NCBI GenBank assembly: GCA_900548075.1
Contig: URJD01000023.1
Coordinates: forward strand, 1-16,036
Length of the DNA stretch: 16,036 nucleotides
Direction: 5' to 3'
Origin: an uncultured Collinsella sp.
Lineage (GTDB): Bacteria; Actinomycetota; Coriobacteriia; Coriobacteriales; Coriobacteriaceae
The position numbers were made by a program, and so were the translations under genes. Shown piece after piece: positions 1 through 6,034 of the stretch. Every line of letters starts with the position of its first letter. Within the stretch, counting starts at the first letter, position 1. The notes under the pieces are model-generated. The model saw only the letters and a list, made by a program, of their open reading frames with translations, was not told where the DNA came from and did no database searches.

Positions 1-56
1 TCAACGATATGGCACCGTGGGGACACATGTATGTCAATCCTGGTCTAACAGAGCCA
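1..56. other. Left edge, no gene supported
   Basis: The first 56 bases before the terminator hairpin hold no supportable gene. One plus-strand frame is open from base 1 to a TAA at 46-48, which could be the last 15 codons of a gene entering from the left, but such a short piece cannot be judged. Confidence 0.3.
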
Positions 57-102
57 TTAAAAATGGCGTCCATGCGTATGTACGCGTGGACGCCATTTTT
101 AA
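57..102. terminator. Strong bidirectional terminator hairpin
   Basis: A 14-bp perfect stem pairs 59-72 with 87-100 (AAAAATGGCGTCCA / TGGACGCCATTTTT), with an inner GCGTA/TACGC stem in the loop. It has a T run on each side, so it can stop transcription both ways. The stop codon of the minus-strand hydrolase (99-101) lies inside the stem, so this is the terminator of that gene; it may also end a plus-strand gene to the left of the window. Confidence 0.85.
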
Positions 103-764
103 TGCGTCAGTATCCAGTGGATGCCGCGCGCCATGCGCAGGTCAGTTTGGGCAAAGTGATTGCCGGGGTTGAGCTTCAGCGTTGTTGGAATGTCGCGCTC
201 GATAAACAGCTCTTCCATCGCGCGCGTATCGTCGAGTACGTGCCGCATCATGCGGTTGGGCGTCTTGGTTTCCTTTTTACCGAGTGACAGATAGACGGCG
301 TCGGGCGTAGCTGTCATCGCGCGCTCGCGCGCGTAGTCGATAAAGCCGGGGAACCACAGCGACCCCGATGCACTCGCCGCGCGTTCAAAGACATCTGTTT
401 GCCAAAGTGCCCACAGAGCAAAAAGGCCCGCCAACGAGTAGCCGGCAACGCCGCGCCAGGTGGGCGGTTGCGGGAGCGATGATTCGGCCTCAGGGATTAT
501 CCGCTTCAACAACTCGTCAAGAAAACCAGCGGCCTGTCCGCCAAAGGGCTCGGCATCTCGTATAGTTCCGTCGCATTCCCAGGGGCTCAGCTCGCGATTC
601 CAATCGAGCCCTCCAATGGCGACAAGGGTGAACGGCGGGCAGTCGAGCTCTCGGCAGCGCTCGTAGACTTCATTACCGTCGCCCATAACCACGGGGAGGT
701 AAATGACGGGCGCTCCTTCTGTACACTCTGGATAAACGGTTATCTGCTTATGATGCGCTTCCAA
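99..764 (-). CDS. Alpha/beta hydrolase, enterochelin esterase-like
   Basis: Predicted serine esterase of the alpha/beta hydrolase fold (esterase D / Fes-IroE-like group), 221 residues, cytoplasmic (no signal peptide). The nucleophile elbow is GYSLAG with Ser110. The likely catalytic His is in PGNHF (His203), and the acid probably lies in the segment SLGKKETKT. The LVAIGGLDW segment near residue 50 fits the oxyanion-hole region. The TTG start at 764 is chosen because GAGAAG sits 6 nt upstream and homology-like sequence begins there (MEAHHKQITVYP). The frame stays open to a GTG at 884, but that GTG lies inside the terminator of the upstream gene and the extra 40 residues look non-coding. The gene is a single unit between two terminators. 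The substrate cannot be read from the sequence; siderophore ester hydrolysis is only one possibility, since no siderophore genes are nearby. Confidence 0.85.
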   Translation of the reverse strand: MEAHHKQITVYPECTEGAPVIYLPVVMGDGNEVYERCRELDCPPFTLVAIGGLDWNRELSPWECDGTIRDAEPFGGQAAGFLDELLKRIIPEAESSLPQPPTWRGVAGYSLAGLFALWALWQTDVFERAASASGSLWFPGFIDYARERAMTATPDAVYLSLGKKETKTPNRMMRHVLDDTRAMEELFIERDIPTTLKLNPGNHFAQTDLRMARGIHWILTH

Positions 765-876
765 GGCAGGCTTCTCTCGGTGTTGTGATATTGACAGCCT
801 CAATTGTCGCACGTCAGCGTATACCGGTTGGGCAGCATCAAGAACATTCGCGCGCGTCGTGCGGGCGCAAACAGGA

Positions 877-912
877 AACGCCACCGCCGGAGGGGAGCTC
901 GGCGGTGGCGTT
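877..912 (-). terminator. Terminator of the beta-helix surface protein gene
   Basis: A 12-bp perfect stem (AACGCCACCGCC 877-888 with 901-912) and a 12-nt loop. Read on the minus strand it is followed by TTTCCTGTTTG, a moderate U-rich tail, and it lies about 60 nt past the stop codon at 971. Confidence 0.75.
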
Positions 913-970
913 GCTAAACGGTGCGCGGACTAGGCGGCTTTAAAAGTGTCGGTTCGTGTATGAAGGGCGT

Positions 971-2719
971 CTATGAGTGCTTGCGGCTCACCACGGCGCC
1001 CGCGGCGATGGCGGCTGTTCCCGCAAGGGCGGCTGCCACGATGGCTGCGCTCGAGGCGTCGCCGGTTGCTGCGAGTTTGCCGGCGATCTTGGCTCCCGTG
1101 GCTGCAACTGCAACGGTCTTGGTCGTCTTCGTGCCCTCGGACTTGGAACCCTCGGGCTTGGTCTCCTCGGGAGGCGCGATGACCGTGCTCTTGGCGACAG
1201 CTTCGTTATAGGGGGAGTCGATCACAGCGTCGCCCGTGCCGATGGTTTGACCCGCCTCGTAGACGATGCCGTCGCTGAGTTCTTCCTTGTTGCGATAGTC
1301 AATGACCTTGCCGCCTTCAGGCGTCTGGATGGTGGCTCCTTCGATTTCGATGGTGCCAATCGCCTTACCATCCGCGCTCATGGCAAGGGCGAAGATTGCC
1401 GCCGTGTCTCCTTCGGCCGTGACCTTGCTGCGGAGAATCGAAATGGTTGCGGGCGTGATGCCCTCCTTGGTCTGAGCAAAGATGCCGATGTTCATGCCTC
1501 GGGGCTGAGGGTTAGTTTCGCCATCCTGGCCTGCACTGTAGTGGTCGGGGCCGTCGCCGCCGGTCTCGGCATAGCGGGCTATGGCCTTGACAACGGAGTC
1601 GCTGATGTAGATATGGCCACCCGCTTCGCCGGAGTAGAAATTACTGGTGGAGATTGCAACCGAGAACCTGCCTTCCGCGAGCGCATCCACAGTCGAGCCG
1701 TTCTTGATGATGATGTCGTTCTCATCGGTGAAGAGTGCGCTGACTTCCCCGCCATCTGAGCTTGCGCGGACCGTCGCGGTCGCGCCATCGAGCGTGATGC
1801 CCTTGTAGACATAGATGCCATACCCAACGCCACTTGCGTTGAGGGAAGCGTTCGTGACCGTGAGGCTGTTTTTACCGTCGATGGCGGCGTCTTCCTCGGA
1901 GCTTGCCTTGACCTGGCTGCCACCCGAGATCTCGATATTGCCGTCGGCCCAAATCGCATTGTCCTCGATAGAGCTTGCCTCTACCTTGCCGCCGCCCTTT
2001 ATGATGAGGTTCTCGTTAGCATCGATACCCTGATCCTCGGTGGCCTTGGCGGTGACGGTTCCGCTGTTGTCGATCGTGATGTTGCCGTCGGCCCTGATGC
2101 CATCCGAATCGCCCGTGGCGTTAACGTTTCCCGAGCCCTTGATAGTGACATCGCCCCCGGCATCGATGGCATCGTGCTCGGTGCTCGTGGCGTTGACAGT
2201 GCCAGCGCCGTCGATGTTGATGTTGCCGACGGAAGTGATGGCGTCACGAGAAGATGTCACGTTGAGCGTGCTGGACGCGTCGCCCTGAATATTAAGCTCG
2301 GCGTTCTCGTTCGCGCCATCCTTAACCTTGATGCCGCGGCCGTCGTCGTTAGTGACGGTGTTGTTGCCCTCGTAGCTTACGTTGAGCTTGCCCGCTGCCT
2401 CGATCGCGCCGCCGTCATAGCCGTTGAGCTTCATATCGTCGGCGCCGTCCCATGACCAGGTGCCGGCGGCGTCTCCCGTGGGGCCCGCGGCCGCTTCGTG
2501 GCGGACGCCGCCAACGTCCACCCACTCGGCTGCGAGCGAGATGCTCGGCATGAGCAGCGAGCTTACCGTAAGCGCGCATACGGCGCCTACAACGATGCGG
2601 CGCGTCACGCGGCGCCAGCTGCCGTGTGCGAGCAGCGTGCGACGGCGCACGTCGGGCTCGACAAAATGGGCTCCAGAGGTTTTGTCATTGCGCTTGGGGG
2701 TCGTGAACAAGGCGGCCAT
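971..2719 (-). CDS. Secreted beta-helix protein with LAxTG-type sorting signal
   Basis: Surface protein of 582 residues. The order is: an unusually long charged N-region (1-41), a hydrophobic signal core (about 42-60, RRIVVGAVCALTV onward) with a likely cut near SLAA-EW at 63-64, a parallel beta-helix of roughly 23-residue rungs (about 140-345, continuing less regularly to about 480), a Pro/Glu/Lys/Thr-rich stalk, then LAATG (549-553), a hydrophobic Ala-rich helix and a short RKHS tail. The end is a cell-wall sorting signal of the LAxTG form used by actinobacterial class E sortases. The rungs (pattern: NITI-GxGxVxA-xxxDGIxADG) resemble the Cthe_2159 carbohydrate-binding family (DUF4353), so polysaccharide binding is likely but unproven. 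The ATG at 2719 is chosen for its GGGAG five bases upstream; ATGs at 2731 and 2737 lack as good a site. No sortase gene is in the window. Confidence 0.85.
   Translation of the reverse strand: MAALFTTPKRNDKTSGAHFVEPDVRRRTLLAHGSWRRVTRRIVVGAVCALTVSSLLMPSISLAAEWVDVGGVRHEAAAGPTGDAAGTWSWDGADDMKLNGYDGGAIEAAGKLNVSYEGNNTVTNDDGRGIKVKDGANENAELNIQGDASSTLNVTSSRDAITSVGNINIDGAGTVNATSTEHDAIDAGGDVTIKGSGNVNATGDSDGIRADGNITIDNSGTVTAKATEDQGIDANENLIIKGGGKVEASSIEDNAIWADGNIEISGGSQVKASSEEDAAIDGKNSLTVTNASLNASGVGYGIYVYKGITLDGATATVRASSDGGEVSALFTDENDIIIKNGSTVDALAEGRFSVAISTSNFYSGEAGGHIYISDSVVKAIARYAETGGDGPDHYSAGQDGETNPQPRGMNIGIFAQTKEGITPATISILRSKVTAEGDTAAIFALAMSADGKAIGTIEIEGATIQTPEGGKVIDYRNKEELSDGIVYEAGQTIGTGDAVIDSPYNEAVAKSTVIAPPEETKPEGSKSEGTKTTKTVAVAATGAKIAGKLAATGDASSAAIVAAALAGTAAIAAGAVVSRKHS
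1718..2296 (-). repeat. Tandem beta-helix rung repeats in the coding sequence
   Basis: About nine consecutive rungs of 22-28 residues (residues about 142-334 of the surface protein). Each has a strand such as NITID or DVTIK, a G-x-G/S turn, a second strand such as TVNAT or KVEAS, then an acidic D-A/G-I-D/R-A-x-G turn. The repeats are diverged at DNA level, so this is an old protein repeat rather than a recent tandem duplication. Confidence 0.7.
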
Positions 2720-2865
2720 GGTTACTCCCATCCTCATAGGGCCTATGCGATTACGCCCAGCATATCTGCAGGATGTAGCCGGCGGTAGTGCCGCTTGGAG
2801 GGCAAAATGTCCAAAACTTGGGAGGCAATACATCGCGCGTCCGTGCGGTGCCTGGCTTTAAAAGC
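2720..2865 (-). promoter_or_regulatory. Leader of the surface protein gene with paired direct repeats
   Basis: About 150 non-coding bases separate this gene from the terminator of the purine permease. They hold two near-identical 14-mers, 2794-2807 (CTTGGAGGGCAAAA) and 2817-2830 (CTTGGGAGGCAATA), 23 bases apart, next to a small GCGG/CCGC hairpin (about 2781-2794). No convincing -35/-10 pair was found. The repeats could be a tandem regulator site or part of a structured leader RNA. Confidence 0.35.
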
Positions 2866-2900
2866 AAAGCGCGGAGCCGCTCGATGCGACTCCGCGCTTT
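2866..2900 (-). terminator. Terminator of the purine permease gene
   Basis: An 11-bp perfect stem (AAAGCGCGGAG 2866-2876 with 2890-2900), with a 3-bp CGC/GCG pair inside the loop. On the minus strand it is followed by GCTTTTAAAG, a U-rich tail. It begins 27 bases past the permease stop. Confidence 0.85.
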
Positions 2901-2926
2901 GGTGTTCTGCTTTGGCAGCTTTGCCG

Positions 2927-4240
2927 CTACGCTACGAAGAAGTAGACGAGGAAGGCGAGGGCTGCGATCCACATGAGCGGCTTGATCTTGGAGGCCTCGC
3001 CCTTAAAGAGCGCGACGATCACGTAGGCGATAAAGCCCAGACCGATGCCGGCAGAGATGGAGTAGGTGAAGGGCACACCGGCGACAATCATGAACGCCGG
3101 GAAGCCCTGCGACACGTCGGACCAGTCGATCTCGGAGGCCTCGCTCATCATGAGGTAGCCGACGTAGACCAGAGCACCGCAGGTGGCGGCGCTGGAAACG
3201 ATGGTGACGATGGGGGAGAAGAACGCGGCGAGAATGAACAGCACGCCGGTGGTGACGGAGGTGAGGCCCGTGCGGCCACCGTCGGCAGCGCCAGAGGTGG
3301 ACTCGACGAAGGTGGTGATGGAAGAGACGCCCATAAAGCCACCGGCAGCAGCGGCCACGGAGTCAACGATCAGGATGGGGCGGATGTCCTCGACGTTGCC
3401 GTCCTCGGTTAGGAACTCGCCCTGCTTGGCGACGGCCATCGCAGTACCCATGGTGTCGAAGAAGTCACTCATGAGCAGCGAGAAGGCAACGACGAGCAAC
3501 ATCGGGTCGGTCAGGACCTTTACGATGGCCATGTTGCCATCGGCGGTGCTGGCAAACGGGGCGCCAAAGGTCGAGAAGTCGAGTGGTGCGATGAGGCCCT
3601 CGGGCGCATGGGTGACGCCCAGCGGGATACCGGCGATAACGGCGACGATGATGCCGATGAGCAGCGAGCCCGGCACGTTGCGGGAAGCCAGGGCGACCGT
3701 CACGATGATGGAGATGATGCCGACGATAAAGGTGGGGGAGGTGATGTCGCCCAGGCCGACGAGCGTACCGGCGCCAGCGGTGATGATGCCGGCGTCGCAC
3801 AGGCCGATCATGGCGATGAACAGGCCCAGACCCACCGAGATGGCGTGGCGCAGGACCACGGGGATGGCGTCCATGATGGCCTCGCGCAGGCCGCACAGGA
3901 CGAGCAGCAAGATGACGATACCTTCGAGGAAGATAACGCTCATGGCAACGTGCCAGTCACCGCCGCACATGGTGGTGGCGATGCCCGCGATCATGGCGTT
4001 GATGCCCAGACCCGACGCGCAGGCGAGCGGGCGGTTGGCGAAGATGCCCATGCAGATGGTCATGATGCCGGCGCCCAGGCAGGTGGCGCAGGCGAGCGCT
4101 CCCGCATCGATGCCAGCGCCCGAGAGCACTGCGGGGTTGACGGCGATGATGTAGGCCATCGCCAGGAATGTTGTCAGTCCAGCGCGAAGTTCGGTCCCGA
4201 TTGTGGACTTGCGCTCACTGACGTGAAATAGTTCGTCCAT
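2927..4240 (-). CDS. NCS2/AzgA-family purine permease
   Basis: Inner-membrane proton-coupled uptake of adenine, guanine or hypoxanthine (AzgA branch, like E. coli GhxP/AdeP and Bacillus PbuG/PbuO). The 437 residues are almost wholly hydrophobic, compatible with the 14-helix NCS2 fold. Family signatures are present: SGLGINAMIAG (76-86, matching the GxGLNA segment of the first half), SDFFDTMGT (258-266) and VESTSGAADGGRTGL (312-326), the second-half substrate-site motif. The start at 4240 (MDELFHVSERK) has AAGGAAAGGG just upstream; an upstream in-frame ATG at 4297 overlaps the predicted -10 box and is rejected. It is a single-gene unit divergent from the first deformylase homologue. No purine riboswitch is visible in the short leader. 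Which base it prefers cannot be told from sequence alone. Confidence 0.93.
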   Translation of the reverse strand: MDELFHVSERKSTIGTELRAGLTTFLAMAYIIAVNPAVLSGAGIDAGALACATCLGAGIMTICMGIFANRPLACASGLGINAMIAGIATTMCGGDWHVAMSVIFLEGIVILLLVLCGLREAIMDAIPVVLRHAISVGLGLFIAMIGLCDAGIITAGAGTLVGLGDITSPTFIVGIISIIVTVALASRNVPGSLLIGIIVAVIAGIPLGVTHAPEGLIAPLDFSTFGAPFASTADGNMAIVKVLTDPMLLVVAFSLLMSDFFDTMGTAMAVAKQGEFLTEDGNVEDIRPILIVDSVAAAAGGFMGVSSITTFVESTSGAADGGRTGLTSVTTGVLFILAAFFSPIVTIVSSAATCGALVYVGYLMMSEASEIDWSDVSQGFPAFMIVAGVPFTYSISAGIGLGFIAYVIVALFKGEASKIKPLMWIAALAFLVYFFVA

Positions 4241-4295
4241 GCATACCCTTTCCTTGTTCGGCCCCGAGTTTAGGCCGATCGACACGAACGCTCCC

Positions 4296-4301
4296 ACTAT
4301 A
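4296..4301 (-). promoter_or_regulatory. Putative -10 box of the purine permease
   Basis: TATAGT on the minus strand (five of six to consensus), 56 bases before the start codon at 4240. No good -35 hexamer is seen at 16-18 bases, so the promoter may need an activator. Confidence 0.4.
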
Positions 4302-4394
4302 GTCCCTTTACGACGCTGTTGTTCCTCGCATGTTGATGTTCGGCGCTTTGCAGCAGACGGACGGTATTTTTCGCATGAAAATGTGTGGGTACCG

Positions 4395-4400
4395 TATACT
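4395..4400 (+). promoter_or_regulatory. Putative -10 box of the first deformylase homologue
   Basis: TATACT (five of six to consensus), 34 bases before the ATG at 4434. The -35 region is poor. The same hexamer in a similar CG-rich setting precedes the aminotransferase gene (10395-10400). Confidence 0.45.
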
Positions 4401-4433
4401 TAAGCGGTTACAACGACCCCTATGGAGGAACGT

Positions 4434-4853
4434 ATGATTAAAGAGCTTTGCCACGACGAGGCTATCCTGTCCCAGCGTTGCGAGGTTGCGACCGTCGAGG
4501 ACGAGTCGGTTGCTCAGGACCTGATCGATACCATAAAGTCGCTCGACGATGCCGGTTGCCTTGCCGCTAACCAGATTGGCGTTACCAAGAAGGTCTGCGT
4601 CTACCTGGACGATGCCGGCGAGCCCCACGTGCTCTACAATCCCCGTCTGGTGTTTGGCCTGGGCGCCAGCAAGATGGAGGAGAGCTGCCTGACGCACGAT
4701 GAGGTCACCAAGTCTACGCGCTATATCAAGTGCAAGGTTGCCTTTGACCAGATCGCCGACGGCAAGATGAAGGAGTGCCGCCGCGACTACGCGGGCTTTG
4801 AGGCACAAATGATCCAGCATATGATCGATCACTGCCAAGGTAAACTTGTCTAG
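4434..4853 (+). CDS. Peptide deformylase homologue lacking the catalytic Glu
   Basis: 139 residues over the whole length of a small peptide deformylase. Motif I is GCLAANQIG (41-49; Gln47 kept), motif II is EESCLT (metal-ligand Cys85 kept; canonical EGCLS), and motif III is HMIDH (129-133) where active enzymes have HExDH. The general base Glu is thus Met130 (codon ATG, not one base from GAA/GAG), while both His ligands are kept. It should still bind a metal but is not expected to remove N-formyl groups by the known mechanism. The ATG at 4434 follows GGAGG (4424-4428). It is a monocistronic gene with its own promoter and terminator, so it looks maintained rather than decaying. It may be a peptide-binding or regulatory protein, or an enzyme with altered chemistry. 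See the second paralogue at 12065-12475. Confidence 0.85.
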   Translation: MIKELCHDEAILSQRCEVATVEDESVAQDLIDTIKSLDDAGCLAANQIGVTKKVCVYLDDAGEPHVLYNPRLVFGLGASKMEESCLTHDEVTKSTRYIKCKVAFDQIADGKMKECRRDYAGFEAQMIQHMIDHCQGKLV

Positions 4854-4889
4854 GGTGGTTTAATTGGGGACCGAATTTGCGGTCTTTGT

Positions 4890-4931
4890 CCCGGGCGTGA
4901 CATTGTTGTCATGTCCGGGCTTTTGTGTTTA
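4890..4931 (+). terminator. Terminator of the first deformylase homologue
   Basis: A 13-bp stem with two G-U pairs (4890-4902 with 4907-4919), loop TTGT, followed by CTTTTGTGTTT. It is a textbook rho-independent terminator 36 bases past the stop. Confidence 0.9.
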
Positions 4932-4987
4932 GCGCCTTTTTGTTTGGTGACAATAACCTTAGCAAGAACGTAAAGCTGGGAGGCGCT

Positions 4988-5953
4988 ATGTGCACGAGCA
5001 TTCGATTTACCGATAATTCTGGCCACATGTATCTGGGCCGCAACCTCGACTGGAGCTTTGACTACGGCCAACAGGTTCGCGTGATGCCGCGCGGATTTCA
5101 CATTCCGTATTCGTTTATCGACGACGCGACAGCGGCACACGCGGTGATCGGTATGTGCATCGATTACAAGAACTACCCTATGTTCTTCGACTGCGGCAAC
5201 GATGCGGGCCTCGCCGTGGCGGGTCTCAATTTCCCGGGTTATGCCGAGTATGCCGAGGACCCTGTCGACGGCAAGACCAATATCGCGGCCTATGAGTTTC
5301 CCCTGTGGGTGGCAGCGACGTTCTCGACGGTCGACGAGGTCGAGGCTGCGCTGCGCGACACGGTGATTGTCGCCAAATCTGCCGGAGAGGGGCTGGGCGT
5401 GTCGCTGCTCCATTGGATTATCGGCGACAGCCAGCGCAGCATTGTGGTCGAGATGATGGCTGACGGCCTGCATGTATACGACGATCCGGTCGACACCCTT
5501 GCCAACCAGCCGACCTTCCCGTGGCACATGGAAAACCTGCGCACCTATATCACCGCCACAAGCGATTTTCCGCAGACGGCGACATGGCGTGGCGCCGAGC
5601 TTAAGCCCTATGGAGCCGGTGCCGGCATGCGCGGCATTCCGGGCGATTGCTATTCGCCGAGCCGTTTTGTAAAGGCGGCGTACCTCAATGCCAATTACCC
5701 GCAAAAGGAGAGCGAGACCGAAAACGTCGTTCGCATGTTCCGCTCGCTCGAGGGCGTGGTGATGATCGAGGGAGCGTCCAGGATGGGCGATGGCAAGTTC
5801 GAGAAGACTATCTACACCGGATGCTTTAGCGCGCGCACGGGCAATTATTACTACGCGATGTATGGGGATCCGTCGATTCGCTACGTGAGCCTGATGGATG
5901 CCGAGGGCGCGAGCCCCGATAGGCTCGTGGTTCCCGAGCCGCGCCGTTCGTAG
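4988..5953 (+). CDS. bsh: Bile salt hydrolase (choloylglycine hydrolase family)
   Basis: Ntn-hydrolase that cleaves the amide of glycine- or taurine-conjugated bile salts (EC 3.5.1.24); intracellular, no signal peptide. The 321 residues match the usual 315-330. The protein begins Met-Cys, and loss of Met frees the catalytic Cys2. The other catalytic-site residues of the family are visible: Arg18 and Asp21 (GRNLDW), Asn81 (GLNFPGY), Asn173 (LANQPTF) and Arg226 (SPSRF). The ATG at 4988 is fixed by Cys2 and by GGGAGG at 4978-4983; the frame is open further upstream into the preceding terminator. Penicillin V acylase is the alternative activity, but GLNFPGYAEY and the gut-type context favour a bile salt hydrolase. 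It is a single gene, ended by a terminator shared with the convergent Kup gene; no bile transporter or other bile gene is nearby. Confidence 0.92.
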   Translation: MCTSIRFTDNSGHMYLGRNLDWSFDYGQQVRVMPRGFHIPYSFIDDATAAHAVIGMCIDYKNYPMFFDCGNDAGLAVAGLNFPGYAEYAEDPVDGKTNIAAYEFPLWVAATFSTVDEVEAALRDTVIVAKSAGEGLGVSLLHWIIGDSQRSIVVEMMADGLHVYDDPVDTLANQPTFPWHMENLRTYITATSDFPQTATWRGAELKPYGAGAGMRGIPGDCYSPSRFVKAAYLNANYPQKESETENVVRMFRSLEGVVMIEGASRMGDGKFEKTIYTGCFSARTGNYYYAMYGDPSIRYVSLMDAEGASPDRLVVPEPRRS

Positions 5954-5976
5954 CTCACTGGTCCGTTGCGACATAA

Positions 5977-6012
5977 AACGGCCTCGCACCTCTTATGAGA
6001 TGCGAGGCCGTT
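5977..6012. terminator. Bidirectional terminator between bsh and kup
   Basis: A 12-bp perfect stem (AACGGCCTCGCA 5977-5988 with 6001-6012) with an inner CTC/GAG pair. The minus-strand side is followed by TTATGT, making GTTTTATGT after the stem, better than the plus side (GTCGTC). It sits between the convergent stops at 5953 and 6035. Confidence 0.85.
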
Positions 6013-6034
6013 GTCGTCAATGGCTGGTGGCGTG

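Noticed and set aside
765..884. Extension of the hydrolase to a GTG at 884
   Set aside because: The GTG lies inside the terminator of the upstream gene and has no suitable ribosome binding site; TTG at 764 has one.
3183..4154. Long plus-strand open frames opposite the purine permease
   Set aside because: Met/Pro/Thr-rich translations that mirror the membrane protein; no ribosome binding site and no domain.
4241..4297. Purine riboswitch before the purine permease
   Set aside because: The leader is too short after the likely -10 box, and the conserved core of the purine aptamer is not seen.
4850..5989. A 379-codon open frame on the minus strand opposite bsh
   Set aside because: It covers the catalytic bsh gene on the other strand, is His/Arg-rich without recognisable domains, and would run through two terminators.
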